This document shows positions 9,257 to 20,218 of a stretch of 56,068 nt of DNA, piece after piece. The stretch spans positions 1-56,068 of the forward strand of contig JAUXTN010000151.1 in NCBI GenBank assembly GCA_030684355.1, in the 5' to 3' direction. The first letter of the stretch is position 1. Each line of letters opens with the position of its first letter. Origin of the DNA: Pseudomonadota bacterium (lineage in GTDB: Bacteria > Myxococcota_A > UBA796 > SXON01). The notes beneath the pieces were generated by a model that saw only the letters and a list, made by a program, of their open reading frames with translations, ran no database searches and was not told where the DNA came from. Position numbers and translations under genes: made by a program.

Positions 9257-9640
9257 GACGACGCGAACGCCGCGGTGAACCCCGACGCCACCGAGGTGTG
9301 CAACGCCGTGGACGACGACTGCGACGACCGCGTCGACGAGGATCCCACCGACGGCACGACCTGGTACGCCGATGCCACGCTCACCCCGGGCACGCTGCAC
9401 GTCTGCGACGGCACCTGGTACGTCGGCCTCACCGGCACCGCCGGCACCTACGCGGTCGTCGGCCACGGCACGACCGAGGCACCGACCCTCGACGGCGCGG
9501 GCGGCGCCTCCGTCATCGCGGTGACCGGCGACGGCGTGGACCTCACGGTCGAGGGGCTCACCCTCGTGGGCGGCTTCGGCACGTCGTCCACCGACCGCAC
9601 CGCGGGGTTCGCCGCCGGGCTGCCCGGCGCGGCCGTCTCC
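9257..9640 (+). pseudogene. Relic of a MopE-repeat/beta-helix surface protein gene
   Basis: After a stop at 9248-9250 the frame reads DDANAAVNPDATEVCNAVDD, which is a complete MopE-type half-module but has no signal peptide or proper start in front of it. It continues into TWYADA, LHVCDGTWYVGL, a Thr/Gly-rich strand and LTVEGLTLVGGFG. The same order of elements occurs in the intact gene at 31333-33942 (LHLCAGTFYGTL, then LAGLTLTGGYG), where it marks the passage from MopE repeats to a parallel beta-helix. Homology breaks off near 9640, just before a strong hairpin; the frame then runs antisense through the next gene. I read this as the middle of a former gene that has lost both ends. A short expressed ORF from GTG 9275 cannot be excluded but has no export signal. 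Confidence 0.68.
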
Positions 9641-9642
9641 CT

Positions 9643-9664
9643 GGCCGGCCCCTTCGGGCCGGCC
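9643..9664. terminator. Hairpin between relic and minus-strand gene
   Basis: GGCCGGCC at 9643-9650 pairs with GGCCGGCC at 9657-9664 (one extra C-G pair inside, four-base loop), followed on the plus strand by GCTTTCGT. The stem is very stable and symmetrical, and it sits between convergent units, so it can serve both strands as an intrinsic terminator. The T-run is weak. Confidence 0.55.
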
Positions 9665-9727
9665 GCTTTCGTATCGGGTGAGGCGTCCGGCCGCCCGCGC
9701 ACGACGCGGCGCGGCCGGCCTCGCTCC

Positions 9728-10420
9728 CTACCGCGTGCTCGGCGGGCCCGGGGGGCCGTCGTCCCGGCGGGGCTTGGCGCCCGCCTCGTGTACCGCGATG
9801 CTGTCGAACCAGAAGCGGGACGACCCTTCCCGGTTGTAGATGTACGCGCGCACGCGCATGGACCCCGCGGAGGCCGGCCTACTGAAGGCGACTGCCAAGT
9901 CGACGTACACATCCTCCGGCTGCTCGAGGGCGTACGCGACGTGGTTCATGCTGCTGAAACCCCACATTCCAGCGTTGGTGTACCAACCCTGCGCGCAGTT
10001 CGGGTCGTGATAGAAGACGGGGCCGAGAAAGTAGTCGGCGTCCGCGGTCGACAAGAGGCGCCCCGTCACGACGTAGCTCGTGTTGGCGTCGAGCGTCACG
10101 CACTGGTCGACCATGAGCACCCCGGCGGAGTAGCCGTTGGCGATCATCGCTGCGCCGCTGTAGGCGTCGTAGTCGTTGAGGTCGTCGTCGTGACCCCACA
10201 CCAGCGTGTCGGGGCCGAAGGGCGAATCGTCCGAGTAGTACGCAATCGACGCCTCGTCGGCGAAGCCGAACTCCCAGAGCAACGTCTGGGCGCAGTCGGC
10301 GACGCCGTCCGCGTCGATGTCGATGGTGTCGTCTTCGAAGTAGCACTCGTCGTCGAGGTTGTCGACGCCGTCCAAGTCGGTGTCGACGGCGAACGCGAGG
10401 GAGGAGAGGAGGATCAGCAT
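9728..10420 (-). CDS. Small secreted Asp-rich protein, tandem paralog B
   Basis: The protein has 230 residues from ATG 10420; the longer open frame upstream is an antisense shadow of the neighbouring gene. A short signal peptide (MLILLSSLAFA, cut before VDTD) leads into DTDLDGVDN and a second Asp-rich segment DTIDIDADGVADC, like thrombospondin type-3 calcium-binding repeats. The rest is Tyr/Asp-rich beta structure with about three Cys after the N-terminal pair and ends in a basic tail. It is clearly related to the protein encoded just upstream (10447-11061): both run DTDLDGVDN, Cys, EDDTID, ADC, then a FGFA segment. The gap between the two genes is only 26 bases, so they form an operon. I do not recognise the fold of the C-terminal part; a carbohydrate-binding-module-like beta sandwich is possible. 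Confidence 0.75.
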   Translation of the reverse strand: MLILLSSLAFAVDTDLDGVDNLDDECYFEDDTIDIDADGVADCAQTLLWEFGFADEASIAYYSDDSPFGPDTLVWGHDDDLNDYDAYSGAAMIANGYSAGVLMVDQCVTLDANTSYVVTGRLLSTADADYFLGPVFYHDPNCAQGWYTNAGMWGFSSMNHVAYALEQPEDVYVDLAVAFSRPASAGSMRVRAYIYNREGSSRFWFDSIAVHEAGAKPRRDDGPPGPPSTR

Positions 10421-10446
10421 GGGGACCTCGTCACAGTTGGGTGTGG

Positions 10447-11061
10447 CTAGTTGGCGTGCATCGACAGGTTGTCGAACGTGGCGTCGTCGGTGGTCCCGCT
10501 GACGTTGGCAAAGGTCGCGTAGACCATCACGGAGCGGATGGCGAAGCCGCTCGGCGTGTAGGTGCCGACGAGGTCGATGAACGGCGTGCCGCTGGGCCGG
10601 CTGCCCGAGTCGACGATCCGGGAGGTCGACTTGCGACCGCAGAAGGTGTCGCTGTACTCGACCACGACGAGCTCGTGATCGCTGCCGTAGAAATCGTCCG
10701 TCCCCATCTGGCCCATCACCGTGTAGGTGGCGGCGCCGGTAAGGGGCACGCAGTGGGCGTAGTAGAGCGAGAGGTCGCTGTAGCCGACGACCTTGCCCAC
10801 GCCGCTGTAGACGTAGCCGTTGAAGTCGGCGGAGCTCCAGGTGGAGATCACGCCGTAGGCGTCCATGTAGTTGGCGGCGGACGACGCGGCGGTGGCGAAG
10901 CCGAACTCGTTGAACATCGTGTCCCGACAGTCGGCGCGGTTGTCGTTGTCGAGGTCGATCGTGTCGTCCTCGTACGGGCACTTGTCCAGCTTGTTGTCGA
11001 CGCCGTCGAGATCGGTGTCCGCCGCGAGGGCGATGTTGAAGATGGCGAGAAGAAGCGGCAT
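10447..11061 (-). CDS. Small secreted Asp-rich protein, tandem paralog A
   Basis: The protein has 204 residues. ATG 11061 is preceded by GGAGG at five bases, an excellent ribosome binding site, and opens a signal peptide (MPLLLAIFNIALA, cut before ADTD). The mature protein starts with DTDLDGVDNKLDKCPYEDD and DLDNDNRADC, two short Asp-rich calcium-type motifs stapled by Cys, followed by about 150 residues rich in Ser, Thr and Tyr that look like a beta sandwich. It is the first gene of a two-gene unit with its paralog at 9728-10420, which is divergent enough to be an old duplication. The plus-strand gene at 11220 is divergent, so 11062-11219 should hold both promoters. The function is unknown; secretion and calcium binding are inferred. 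Confidence 0.78.
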   Translation of the reverse strand: MPLLLAIFNIALAADTDLDGVDNKLDKCPYEDDTIDLDNDNRADCRDTMFNEFGFATAASSAANYMDAYGVISTWSSADFNGYVYSGVGKVVGYSDLSLYYAHCVPLTGAATYTVMGQMGTDDFYGSDHELVVVEYSDTFCGRKSTSRIVDSGSRPSGTPFIDLVGTYTPSGFAIRSVMVYATFANVSGTTDDATFDNLSMHAN

Positions 11062-11219
11062 GGGAGCCTCCGAGTTGGGTTGCCAGGATTGGAAGCTTGG
11101 TATACCGCGCCCCCCAACCAACGTCGCGGGGACGTCAGATGTGTGCAAGATCGGCGCTGGCCGCCGGTGGACTTGGGCGTCGCCCTGCCCTAACCTGACG
11201 CGAGTTCGAGGTGCCCTTG

Positions 11220-11900
11220 ATGAGTTTGACCGCCCTGTTCGTCGTGATCGCGCCGGCCGCGCGAGGCGCGACGCCCGCACCGCCGGCGGACGAGGCGGTC
11301 AGCTACCAGCCTCCCGTAGACTGCGACGACCGCCCGCGACTTACCCGCGCCCTGAAGCGCCTGGAGGAGGCGGATCAAGCCGATCGGTCCGGGTGGAGCC
11401 CCCGGATCGCCGAGCGCGACGCGCAACGACTCGGTCGCGTCCACGCATTGATCGCCGGCGCACGCATCTGCACTCCGCAACAGCACTTGTACGCGGCTGT
11501 CATCTTGCTGCACGGCGGCGCCCCTGACGACCACCTCCAGGCGCACGTCCTTGCCACCTGGGCGGCGGAGCGAGGCGCCGACGAGGCCCGCTGGGTGTCC
11601 GCGGCCTCGTACGATCGCTGGCTCGTGAGCCGGGGACTCTCCCAATGGTACGGAACCCAGATGCGGCAGCGAGAGGGTCGCACGTGCCTCATCTTCATGG
11701 ACGGCGTGGCGACGGACGAAGATCGCGCCGCGAAGGGCGTTCCCCCGCTCGCGGCGCTCGTCACGAGGGTGGCTGGTCAGGCGGGCCTGAACCTACCGAC
11801 CGACGACCTCGAGGCGCTCGACGGAGCGGGCCTGTACTGCCCCGCCCAGGCCTGGGAGACGGCGCCATCGATGCCACCGTCCCCCTCGACCGGCAGGTAG
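11220..11900 (+). CDS. Secreted protein of unknown function, DUF6624-like
   Basis: The protein has 226 residues. ATG 11220 is chosen because GAGGTG lies six bases upstream; the GTG at 11211 overlaps that site. A signal peptide (MSLTALFVVIAPAARG, cut before ATPA) is followed by an alpha-helical domain. The core segment has the pattern of DUF6624 proteins: a helix with LYAAVILLHG, then HVLATWAAERG, ARWVSAASYDRWL and a terminal QWYGTQ. Its biochemical role is not known in any family member I can name. It ends 63 bases before a TTG-started AraC gene with a separate ribosome binding site, so the two may or may not be co-transcribed. The family assignment is from memory of motifs. Confidence 0.7.
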   Translation: MSLTALFVVIAPAARGATPAPPADEAVSYQPPVDCDDRPRLTRALKRLEEADQADRSGWSPRIAERDAQRLGRVHALIAGARICTPQQHLYAAVILLHGGAPDDHLQAHVLATWAAERGADEARWVSAASYDRWLVSRGLSQWYGTQMRQREGRTCLIFMDGVATDEDRAAKGVPPLAALVTRVAGQAGLNLPTDDLEALDGAGLYCPAQAWETAPSMPPSPSTGR

Positions 11901-11963
11901 GCGGGAGGCGACCTGAGCCCCCGCTGAACGACGGCGCCGGATACACGGCGCGGAGGAGCTGGC

Positions 11964-12437
11964 TTGCAGGACCCGGAGCTGCTGCGGAGGCTGCTGCGCG
12001 CGAAGGACCGCATGGACGCGGCGTCGCACGAGGCGTGGCCCGTGGGGCGGCTCGCGCGGGTCAGCGGCGTCTCGCAGGCCCACTTCGCGCGGTCGTTCAA
12101 GGAGGCCTTCGGCGTCCCGCCGCACCGTTACCTGCTCACCCGGCGGATCGAGCGGGCTGCGGCGCTCCTGCGCGACACCGACCTGCCGATCACCGAGATC
12201 GCGCTTCGGACGGGAGCAAAGAGCCTCGGCACCTTCGGGCGCACCTTCCGCGACGTCACCGGCGAGAGCCCGGGCGACCTGCGGGCCCGCGAGAAGGCCG
12301 CCCCGCACTCCCTCGGGAGCGTGCCGGGCTGCTTCCTGAGCGCCGCCCACCGGCCGGACCTCAGGACCGCAGTTTCGGAGAAGCGCCGCCAGGAGGCGGG
12401 CGGTATGGATGCGTCCCAGGAAACGGAGTTCCCATGA
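11964..12437 (+). CDS. AraC-family transcriptional regulator (short)
   Basis: The protein has 157 residues and a TTG start at 11964, preceded by GGAGGA at six bases. Residues about 25-110 are the double helix-turn-helix of AraC/XylS regulators: VGRLARVSGVSQAHFARSFK, then PHRYLLTRRIERAAALL, and the second HTH ITEIALRTGAKSLGTFGRTF. There is no separate ligand-binding domain, so it resembles the small stand-alone AraC proteins often encoded next to VOC genes. It overlaps the next gene by ATGA (12434-12437), which couples translation. A role in controlling the VOC gene and perhaps the UvrA-like gene downstream is inferred from context. The last 45 residues are unconserved in appearance and may be partly the cost of the overlap. 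Confidence 0.88.
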   Translation: MQDPELLRRLLRAKDRMDAASHEAWPVGRLARVSGVSQAHFARSFKEAFGVPPHRYLLTRRIERAAALLRDTDLPITEIALRTGAKSLGTFGRTFRDVTGESPGDLRAREKAAPHSLGSVPGCFLSAAHRPDLRTAVSEKRRQEAGGMDASQETEFP

Positions 12438-12844
12438 GCAACGGTGTCGAGATGGTCGGTCTGTACGTGCACGACAAGGACGCGGCGCTCGAGTTCTATG
12501 TCGAGAAGCTCGGGTTCCGCGTCCACACCGACGCGCGGAACGGCGACTACCGCTGGCTCACGGTGCAGCACCCGGACCAGCCCTCCTTGCAGCTCGGCCT
12601 GTTCACGCCCGACTCCCCAATGGTCGACGCGGCCACCGCGCAGACCCTGCGCGAGATCGTGGCGAAGGGTGCCATGCCGCCGCTCGTGCTCGCAGTCGAC
12701 GACTGCCGCGCCGCCTACGACCGGATGCGCGCCCGCGGGGTGGAGTTCACGCAGGAGCCCGTGGACCGCTACGGCACCGTGGACGCCGGCTTCCGCGATC
12801 CGTCGGGGAACGGGTGGAAGATGATCGAGAGGAAATCCCGCTGA
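12434..12844 (+). CDS. VOC/glyoxalase-fold protein
   Basis: The protein has 136 residues in a single VOC domain of two beta-alpha-beta-beta-beta halves: EMVGLYVHDKDAALEFYVEK at the start, GFRVHTDARNGDYRWLTVQ in the first half, and LVLAVDDCRAAYDRMRARGV with VDAGFRDPSGNGWKMIE in the second. Such proteins act as metal-dependent lyases, dioxygenases or drug-binding resistance proteins (bleomycin, fosfomycin); the sequence does not decide which. His in VQHP and Glu in the final MIE are possible metal ligands. The start ATG overlaps the stop of the AraC gene, so both are made from one message. The substrate is unknown; detoxification is the usual theme and fits a UvrA-type resistance protein next door. 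Confidence 0.88.
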   Translation: MSNGVEMVGLYVHDKDAALEFYVEKLGFRVHTDARNGDYRWLTVQHPDQPSLQLGLFTPDSPMVDAATAQTLREIVAKGAMPPLVLAVDDCRAAYDRMRARGVEFTQEPVDRYGTVDAGFRDPSGNGWKMIERKSR

Positions 12845-12978
12845 ACTGGAACGGCTGGATCCGGAATTTCCACCGGTAGTATCCATCGCCTATGGGACCG
12901 CATGGCGCAGCCAGCGACGCTCCGGCTAAGGGGCGGCCGGTCTCCAGCATCACCGACCCCTAGGAAACGAGCGCGAAC

Positions 12979-15366
<2,388 letters not shown>

Positions 15367-15410
15367 GAGCACGCGGGCTATGCCCTCCCGTGCCAGGAAC
15401 GCGAACCCAC

Positions 15411-18400
15411 GTGGACACTTACAACCCGACCCCCACCCTGTCGGTGCCGTCGCGCCCCAGGCTCCGGGCACCGGCCGCCGCGGTCGCCCTCGGCGCCCTC
15501 CTCGCCGGCTGCTCCGACGATCCGAAGCCCCACCCGGTCCCGGACGACGACGCCGAGACGGGCGGCGACGTCGAGGCCGTGCCCGCGCAGACCGCCCCGT
15601 GGCTGCGCGAGGAGACGGCCGCGCCGGGCTCGATCACCTTCAACGAGCTCCTGTACGGCGCGCCTTCCGCGGGGGAGCTCGAGTGGATCGAGCTCCACAA
15701 CCCCATGGCCCTCGACATGGACCTGTCGGGCTGGTCGCTCGCGGGGGGCGTGACCTACACCTTCGCCGAGGGCACCATCCTGCCCGCCGGCGGGTTCCTC
15801 GTGGTGGCCGCGGATCCGACCGACCTCGCGGGCGCCCTGGGGCCGTACGATGGCACGCTCTCCGACGACGGGGAGCGGATCGAGCTGCGCAACAACGGCG
15901 GCCGGCTGATCGACACCATCGCGTACGGCGACGACGATCCCTGGCCGGTCCAGGCCGACGGCTCGGGGCTCTCCCTGGCCAAGATCGACCCCGATGCGGC
16001 CAGCGACCACGCCGAGAACTGGACCGCCAGCGCCGAGCTCGGCGGGACGCCCGGCGAGACGAACCTGCTCGATCCCCTCGCGCCCTCGACCACCCTCGCG
16101 CTCGTGGCGCTCGAGGCCACCTGGGCCTACGACACCGCGGGGGACTACCCCGCAGACGACTGGGCGGGGCCGGCCCATGACGACGGCGGGTGGGACCGCG
16201 GCGAGGCCATCTTCTACGCGGGCGCGGCCCAGGAGGACGTCGTGGCGACCGTCCGGGTCACGGCGGACAACTACTTCGGGCTCTACCTGGGCCGGGCCGA
16301 CGGGAGCGACCTCCGGCTCGTCGGCGAGGACTCCGACGGCAACTGGGTGACCGTCGAGGACTTCGACATCGCGGTGACCCCCGCGGACCACCTGTACCTC
16401 GCCGCCTGGGAGGCGCCCGGGGACTCCGGCGGCCCGCAGATGACCATCGCCGAGGTCGAGCTACCCAGCGACGTCGTCGGCACGGACGCGTCGGCCTTCG
16501 AGTGGGTCCTCGGGCCCACCGATGCCTCCCCCGGCGCCACCGATCCGCCGCCGACCGAGGAGGCGCTCGGCCTCCTCGTCGAGGACGCCAACGCCGGGGC
16601 CTCCTGGGCGCTCCCTGCGGTCGACGCCGACCGCACCTCGGATCCCTGGGGCTGGGCCACCAGCAGCTCCTTCAGCGACGCGGCGAAGTACGTCTGGGCC
16701 GACACCTTCGCCGACGCCTCGGTGACCAACACCGAGAACACGTACGCGCTGTTCCGCTCCCAGGAGCCTCTGCTAGGGTCGCGCGGGACCACCGAGCTCC
16801 TCGCGATCCCCACCACGATCACCTTCCGCACGAGCTTCTCCGTCGACGCCGACCCGGCCTCAGCCGAGCTCTCCCTCGAGTGCCTCCTCGACGACGGCGC
16901 CGTCTTCTACCTCAACGGCGTCGAGGTGCTCCGAGAGAACATGCCGGCCGGCCCGGTGGACGCCACCACCCTGGCCGCGGCCCCGGTCGGCGATGCGTCC
17001 CCGATCTACGCGGACCTCCCCGCCGATGCGCTGGTGCGCGGCGTCAACGTGCTGGCGGTCGAGCTGCACCAGGCCGAGCGCGATGACCCGGACATGACCT
17101 TCGGGTGTGCGCTGACGGCCCGGATCTCGCCGGAGACCGCCGGCCCGACGGTCGTGCTGAACGAGGTCGCGCCCGCGGCGGACGCGCCCTTCTGGGTGGA
17201 GCTGCTCGACGCGAGCCCGAGCGCCCAGGACACCAGCGGCCTCGTGCTGGTCTCGTCGGCGGGCGGCGAGCTCGTGCTCCCGACCGGGGAGCTGGGGCCG
17301 GGCGAGCTCCTGGCGCTGGACGACGTCGGCTTCCCCGTCGAAGCCGGCGACGTGTTGTTCCTCTACACCGCCGACCGGAGCGCCCTGCTCGACGCGGTGA
17401 GGGTGTCCGACGGGCTCCGCGGCCGCGCCGAGGACGGCGGCGCCTGGCGCTCTCCGCGCGAGGCCACGCCGGGCGAGCCGAACGTCATCGACGTCGTCGA
17501 CGACATCGTGATCAACGAGATCCAGTACCACCGCGCGCCCGTGTCGCGGGAGGGCGAGCCCGTGACGGCGCGGTCCGACGAGTGGATCGAGCTCTACAAC
17601 CGGGGGACGGAGGCGGTGGACCTCGGCGGCTGGCAGTTCGTCGACGCCGTGGCCTACGAGCTCCCGTCGGGCACGGTCCTCCTGCCGGGCGCCTGGCTGG
17701 TGGTCGCGCGCGACGCGGACGCCCTCCGGGCCGAGCACCCCGACATCGCCGTGGTGGGGGACTTCACCGGCAAGCTGGACAACTGGAGCGACCGGGTGCT
17801 GCTGCTCGACGCGCGCGGAAACCCCGCGGACGAGGTGCGCTACTTCGACGGGGGGCGCTGGCCCTCGGCGCCCGACGGCGAAGGGTCGACTCTCGAGCTG
17901 CGTGACCCCCGGGCCGACAACGCCGCGGCCGAGGCCTGGGCGGCGAGCAGCGAGGGCCCTCGCTCGGAGTGGGCCTCGTACAGCTACCGCGGTGAGGCCG
18001 CGCCGAGCGCGGTGGGCCCCGACGGCGCCTGGGAGGAGCTCGTGGTGGGCCTGCTCGACGCCGGGGAGGTGCTGATCGACGACGTGAGCGTGATCCAGGA
18101 TCCGGACGGGACGCCCGTCGAGCTGATCCAGAACGGGACGTTCGAACATTGGCGCCTCTTGGGGAACCACCGTCACAGCGAGGTCGTGCCCGACCCCGAC
18201 GACCCCGCGAACGCGGTGCTGCGCCTCCTGGCCACCGGGCCGACCGGACACATGCACAACCACGCCGAGACCACCCTGCTCGGGCCGATCGGCACCACGG
18301 AGTACGAGGTGTCCTTCCGGGCCCGGTGGATCTCGGGAAGCAACCAGGTCAACACCCGGCTCTACTTCAACCGCCTGCCGCGGACGACCTTGGTGCAGCA

Positions 18401-20186
18401 GCCCGACCTGTCCGGTACGCCGGGGGCACCCAACTCGGCTTGGGTGGACAACCTGGGCCCGACCTTCGCCGACCTTCGCCAGGACGTGGCCGTGCCGGCG
18501 CCCTCCGAGCCCGTGCGGGTCAGCGTCTCGGTGGACGATCCCGACGGTGTGCAGGGGGTGACGCTCTGGTCCTCGGTCGAAGGCGCGGCCTTCCAGGCCC
18601 AGGCCATGACCGAGCAGGCCACGACCGAGGGAGGGCCGGGCCACTGGGAGGCCGAGCTCGCGGGCCAGGCGGCCGGGACGATCGTGCAGATGTACGTCGA
18701 AGCCGAGGACGGCCTCGGTGTCCGCTCCATGTTCCCCGCGGCCGGTCCCGATTCCCGGGCGCTCTACCGGGTCGATGACGATCTCGCGGCGACCAACGGC
18801 CTGCACAACTTCCGGATCCTCGTGACCCAGGCCGACTCGGACTGGCTGCACGACGACGTGAACCTCATGAGCGACGACCTCGTCGGCGCCACCGTGGTCT
18901 ACGACGAGGTGGAGGTGTTCTACGACGTGGGCGTACGGGCCAAGGGCAGCGAGCGCGGCCGGCCCGAGGTGCCGCGCCTGGGCTACGGCGTCAGCTTCCA
19001 CAGCGAGCAACCCTTCCGGGGCAGCCACGGAAGCGTGCTCGTCGATCGGTCCGAGGGCGTGGGCTACGGCCAGCGCGAGGTGCTCATGAACCTCGTGATG
19101 ACACACGCGGGCTCGGTCTCGGGGGAGTACAACGACCTGATCCAGGCCCTGACCCCGCTCCCCGAGCACACCGGGCCGGCCGAGCTGCAGCTCGACCGGT
19201 TCAGCGACCTCGTGCTGGCCTCCCAATTCGCGGACGGGGACAGCGGCACGCTCTTCGAGTACGAGCTCATCTACTACCCGTTGACGACCGACGACGGGAC
19301 CGCCGAGGGGTTCAAGCTGCCCCAGCCCGACTACGTGATCGGGACCTCCCTCACCGATCTCGGCGACGATCGGGAGGCGTATCGCTGGAACTTCCTGATC
19401 CAGAACAACGAGCGCCAGGACGACTACGACCGCCTCATCGATCTCGGCCAGACCTTCGCGCTGTCGGAGCCGGATTTCCTGGCAGAGGCGGACGCGGTCA
19501 TCGACGTGGATCAGTGGCTGCGTGCCTTCGCCTTCGCGACACTTTCCGGCGCGGTCGACAACTACGGCGGGGACGGGAGCCAACACAACGCGCGGTTCTA
19601 CGTCCGCCCCGAGGACCAGCGGGTGCTGTACTTCCCACACGACCTGGACTTCTACGGGAGCGCCTCGATGGCGGTCGTAGGCAACAGCGACCTGGCGCGC
19701 CTGCTCCAGGATCCGGCTCACGAGCGGTCCTATTATGGCCACCTGCAGGACATCGTCGGTCGGGCGTACAACGGTGCGTACCTGGCGCGCTGGTGTGACC
19801 AGCTCGGCGCCCTGCTACCGGAGCAGGATGTCGCGGGCAACTGCCAGTTCATCGCCGATCGGGCGGATTGGGTGATGTACGGTTCGCCCGACGCGGTGAT
19901 GGCGCTCCATCCGTCGCTGGACTTCCGCATCACGACGGGAGACGGCGCCGACTTCTCGGTCGCGGCGACGGAGGTGGTGCTCGAGGGAGAGGCCTGGCTC
20001 GACGTCCGCCAGATCGCGCTCGACGGCGCGGCCGAGCCCTTGGAGCTCACCTGGGTCGACGACCGGAGCTGGCAGGTGATCGTGCCTCTCGAGGCCGGTC
20101 CCAACGCCGTGACCCTCCTCGCCACCGACCTCCGGGGCGCGGTCGTCGGCACCGACTCCATCGTCGTGACCTCCACGGGGGGGTGA
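15411..20186 (+). CDS. Giant lipoprotein with lamin-tail domains and CotH kinase domain
   Basis: The protein has 1591 residues from GTG 15411; the open frame continues far upstream only as an antiphase shadow of the UvrA gene. A lipobox ending GALLAGC places lipid Cys at residue 34. Residues about 64-155 and 698-832 are lamin-tail domains (INEIQYHRAP, DEWIELYNRG, DLGGWQF pattern), with a weaker one at about 580-695. Between them are beta-sandwich stretches that could bind carbohydrate. Residues about 1130-1500 match the CotH spore-coat kinase fold: a long central part with YRWNFLIQNNE, VDQWLRAFAFATLSG and the metal site YFPHDLDFYG. Such kinases phosphorylate secreted proteins; activity here is inferred. 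It should be lipid anchored outside the cytoplasmic membrane. The AGGA upstream is 13 bases from the GTG, which is rather far, so the start is not certain. Confidence 0.87.
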   Translation: MDTYNPTPTLSVPSRPRLRAPAAAVALGALLAGCSDDPKPHPVPDDDAETGGDVEAVPAQTAPWLREETAAPGSITFNELLYGAPSAGELEWIELHNPMALDMDLSGWSLAGGVTYTFAEGTILPAGGFLVVAADPTDLAGALGPYDGTLSDDGERIELRNNGGRLIDTIAYGDDDPWPVQADGSGLSLAKIDPDAASDHAENWTASAELGGTPGETNLLDPLAPSTTLALVALEATWAYDTAGDYPADDWAGPAHDDGGWDRGEAIFYAGAAQEDVVATVRVTADNYFGLYLGRADGSDLRLVGEDSDGNWVTVEDFDIAVTPADHLYLAAWEAPGDSGGPQMTIAEVELPSDVVGTDASAFEWVLGPTDASPGATDPPPTEEALGLLVEDANAGASWALPAVDADRTSDPWGWATSSSFSDAAKYVWADTFADASVTNTENTYALFRSQEPLLGSRGTTELLAIPTTITFRTSFSVDADPASAELSLECLLDDGAVFYLNGVEVLRENMPAGPVDATTLAAAPVGDASPIYADLPADALVRGVNVLAVELHQAERDDPDMTFGCALTARISPETAGPTVVLNEVAPAADAPFWVELLDASPSAQDTSGLVLVSSAGGELVLPTGELGPGELLALDDVGFPVEAGDVLFLYTADRSALLDAVRVSDGLRGRAEDGGAWRSPREATPGEPNVIDVVDDIVINEIQYHRAPVSREGEPVTARSDEWIELYNRGTEAVDLGGWQFVDAVAYELPSGTVLLPGAWLVVARDADALRAEHPDIAVVGDFTGKLDNWSDRVLLLDARGNPADEVRYFDGGRWPSAPDGEGSTLELRDPRADNAAAEAWAASSEGPRSEWASYSYRGEAAPSAVGPDGAWEELVVGLLDAGEVLIDDVSVIQDPDGTPVELIQNGTFEHWRLLGNHRHSEVVPDPDDPANAVLRLLATGPTGHMHNHAETTLLGPIGTTEYEVSFRARWISGSNQVNTRLYFNRLPRTTLVQQPDLSGTPGAPNSAWVDNLGPTFADLRQDVAVPAPSEPVRVSVSVDDPDGVQGVTLWSSVEGAAFQAQAMTEQATTEGGPGHWEAELAGQAAGTIVQMYVEAEDGLGVRSMFPAAGPDSRALYRVDDDLAATNGLHNFRILVTQADSDWLHDDVNLMSDDLVGATVVYDEVEVFYDVGVRAKGSERGRPEVPRLGYGVSFHSEQPFRGSHGSVLVDRSEGVGYGQREVLMNLVMTHAGSVSGEYNDLIQALTPLPEHTGPAELQLDRFSDLVLASQFADGDSGTLFEYELIYYPLTTDDGTAEGFKLPQPDYVIGTSLTDLGDDREAYRWNFLIQNNERQDDYDRLIDLGQTFALSEPDFLAEADAVIDVDQWLRAFAFATLSGAVDNYGGDGSQHNARFYVRPEDQRVLYFPHDLDFYGSASMAVVGNSDLARLLQDPAHERSYYGHLQDIVGRAYNGAYLARWCDQLGALLPEQDVAGNCQFIADRADWVMYGSPDAVMALHPSLDFRITTGDGADFSVAATEVVLEGEAWLDVRQIALDGAAEPLELTWVDDRSWQVIVPLEAGPNAVTLLATDLRGAVVGTDSIVVTSTGG

Positions 20187-20218
20187 GCCAGCCAGCTCGC
20201 CCCGGCGCCCCGTCGGGA

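Noticed and set aside
9275..10450. 391-codon plus-strand frame after the kinase gene
   Set aside because: The first part is the MopE relic. The rest is antisense to the secreted paralogs and has no homologous features.
16860..19742. 960-codon minus-strand frame opposite the CotH gene
   Set aside because: Arg/His/Val-rich antisense frame; the plus-strand gene has well-formed domains.
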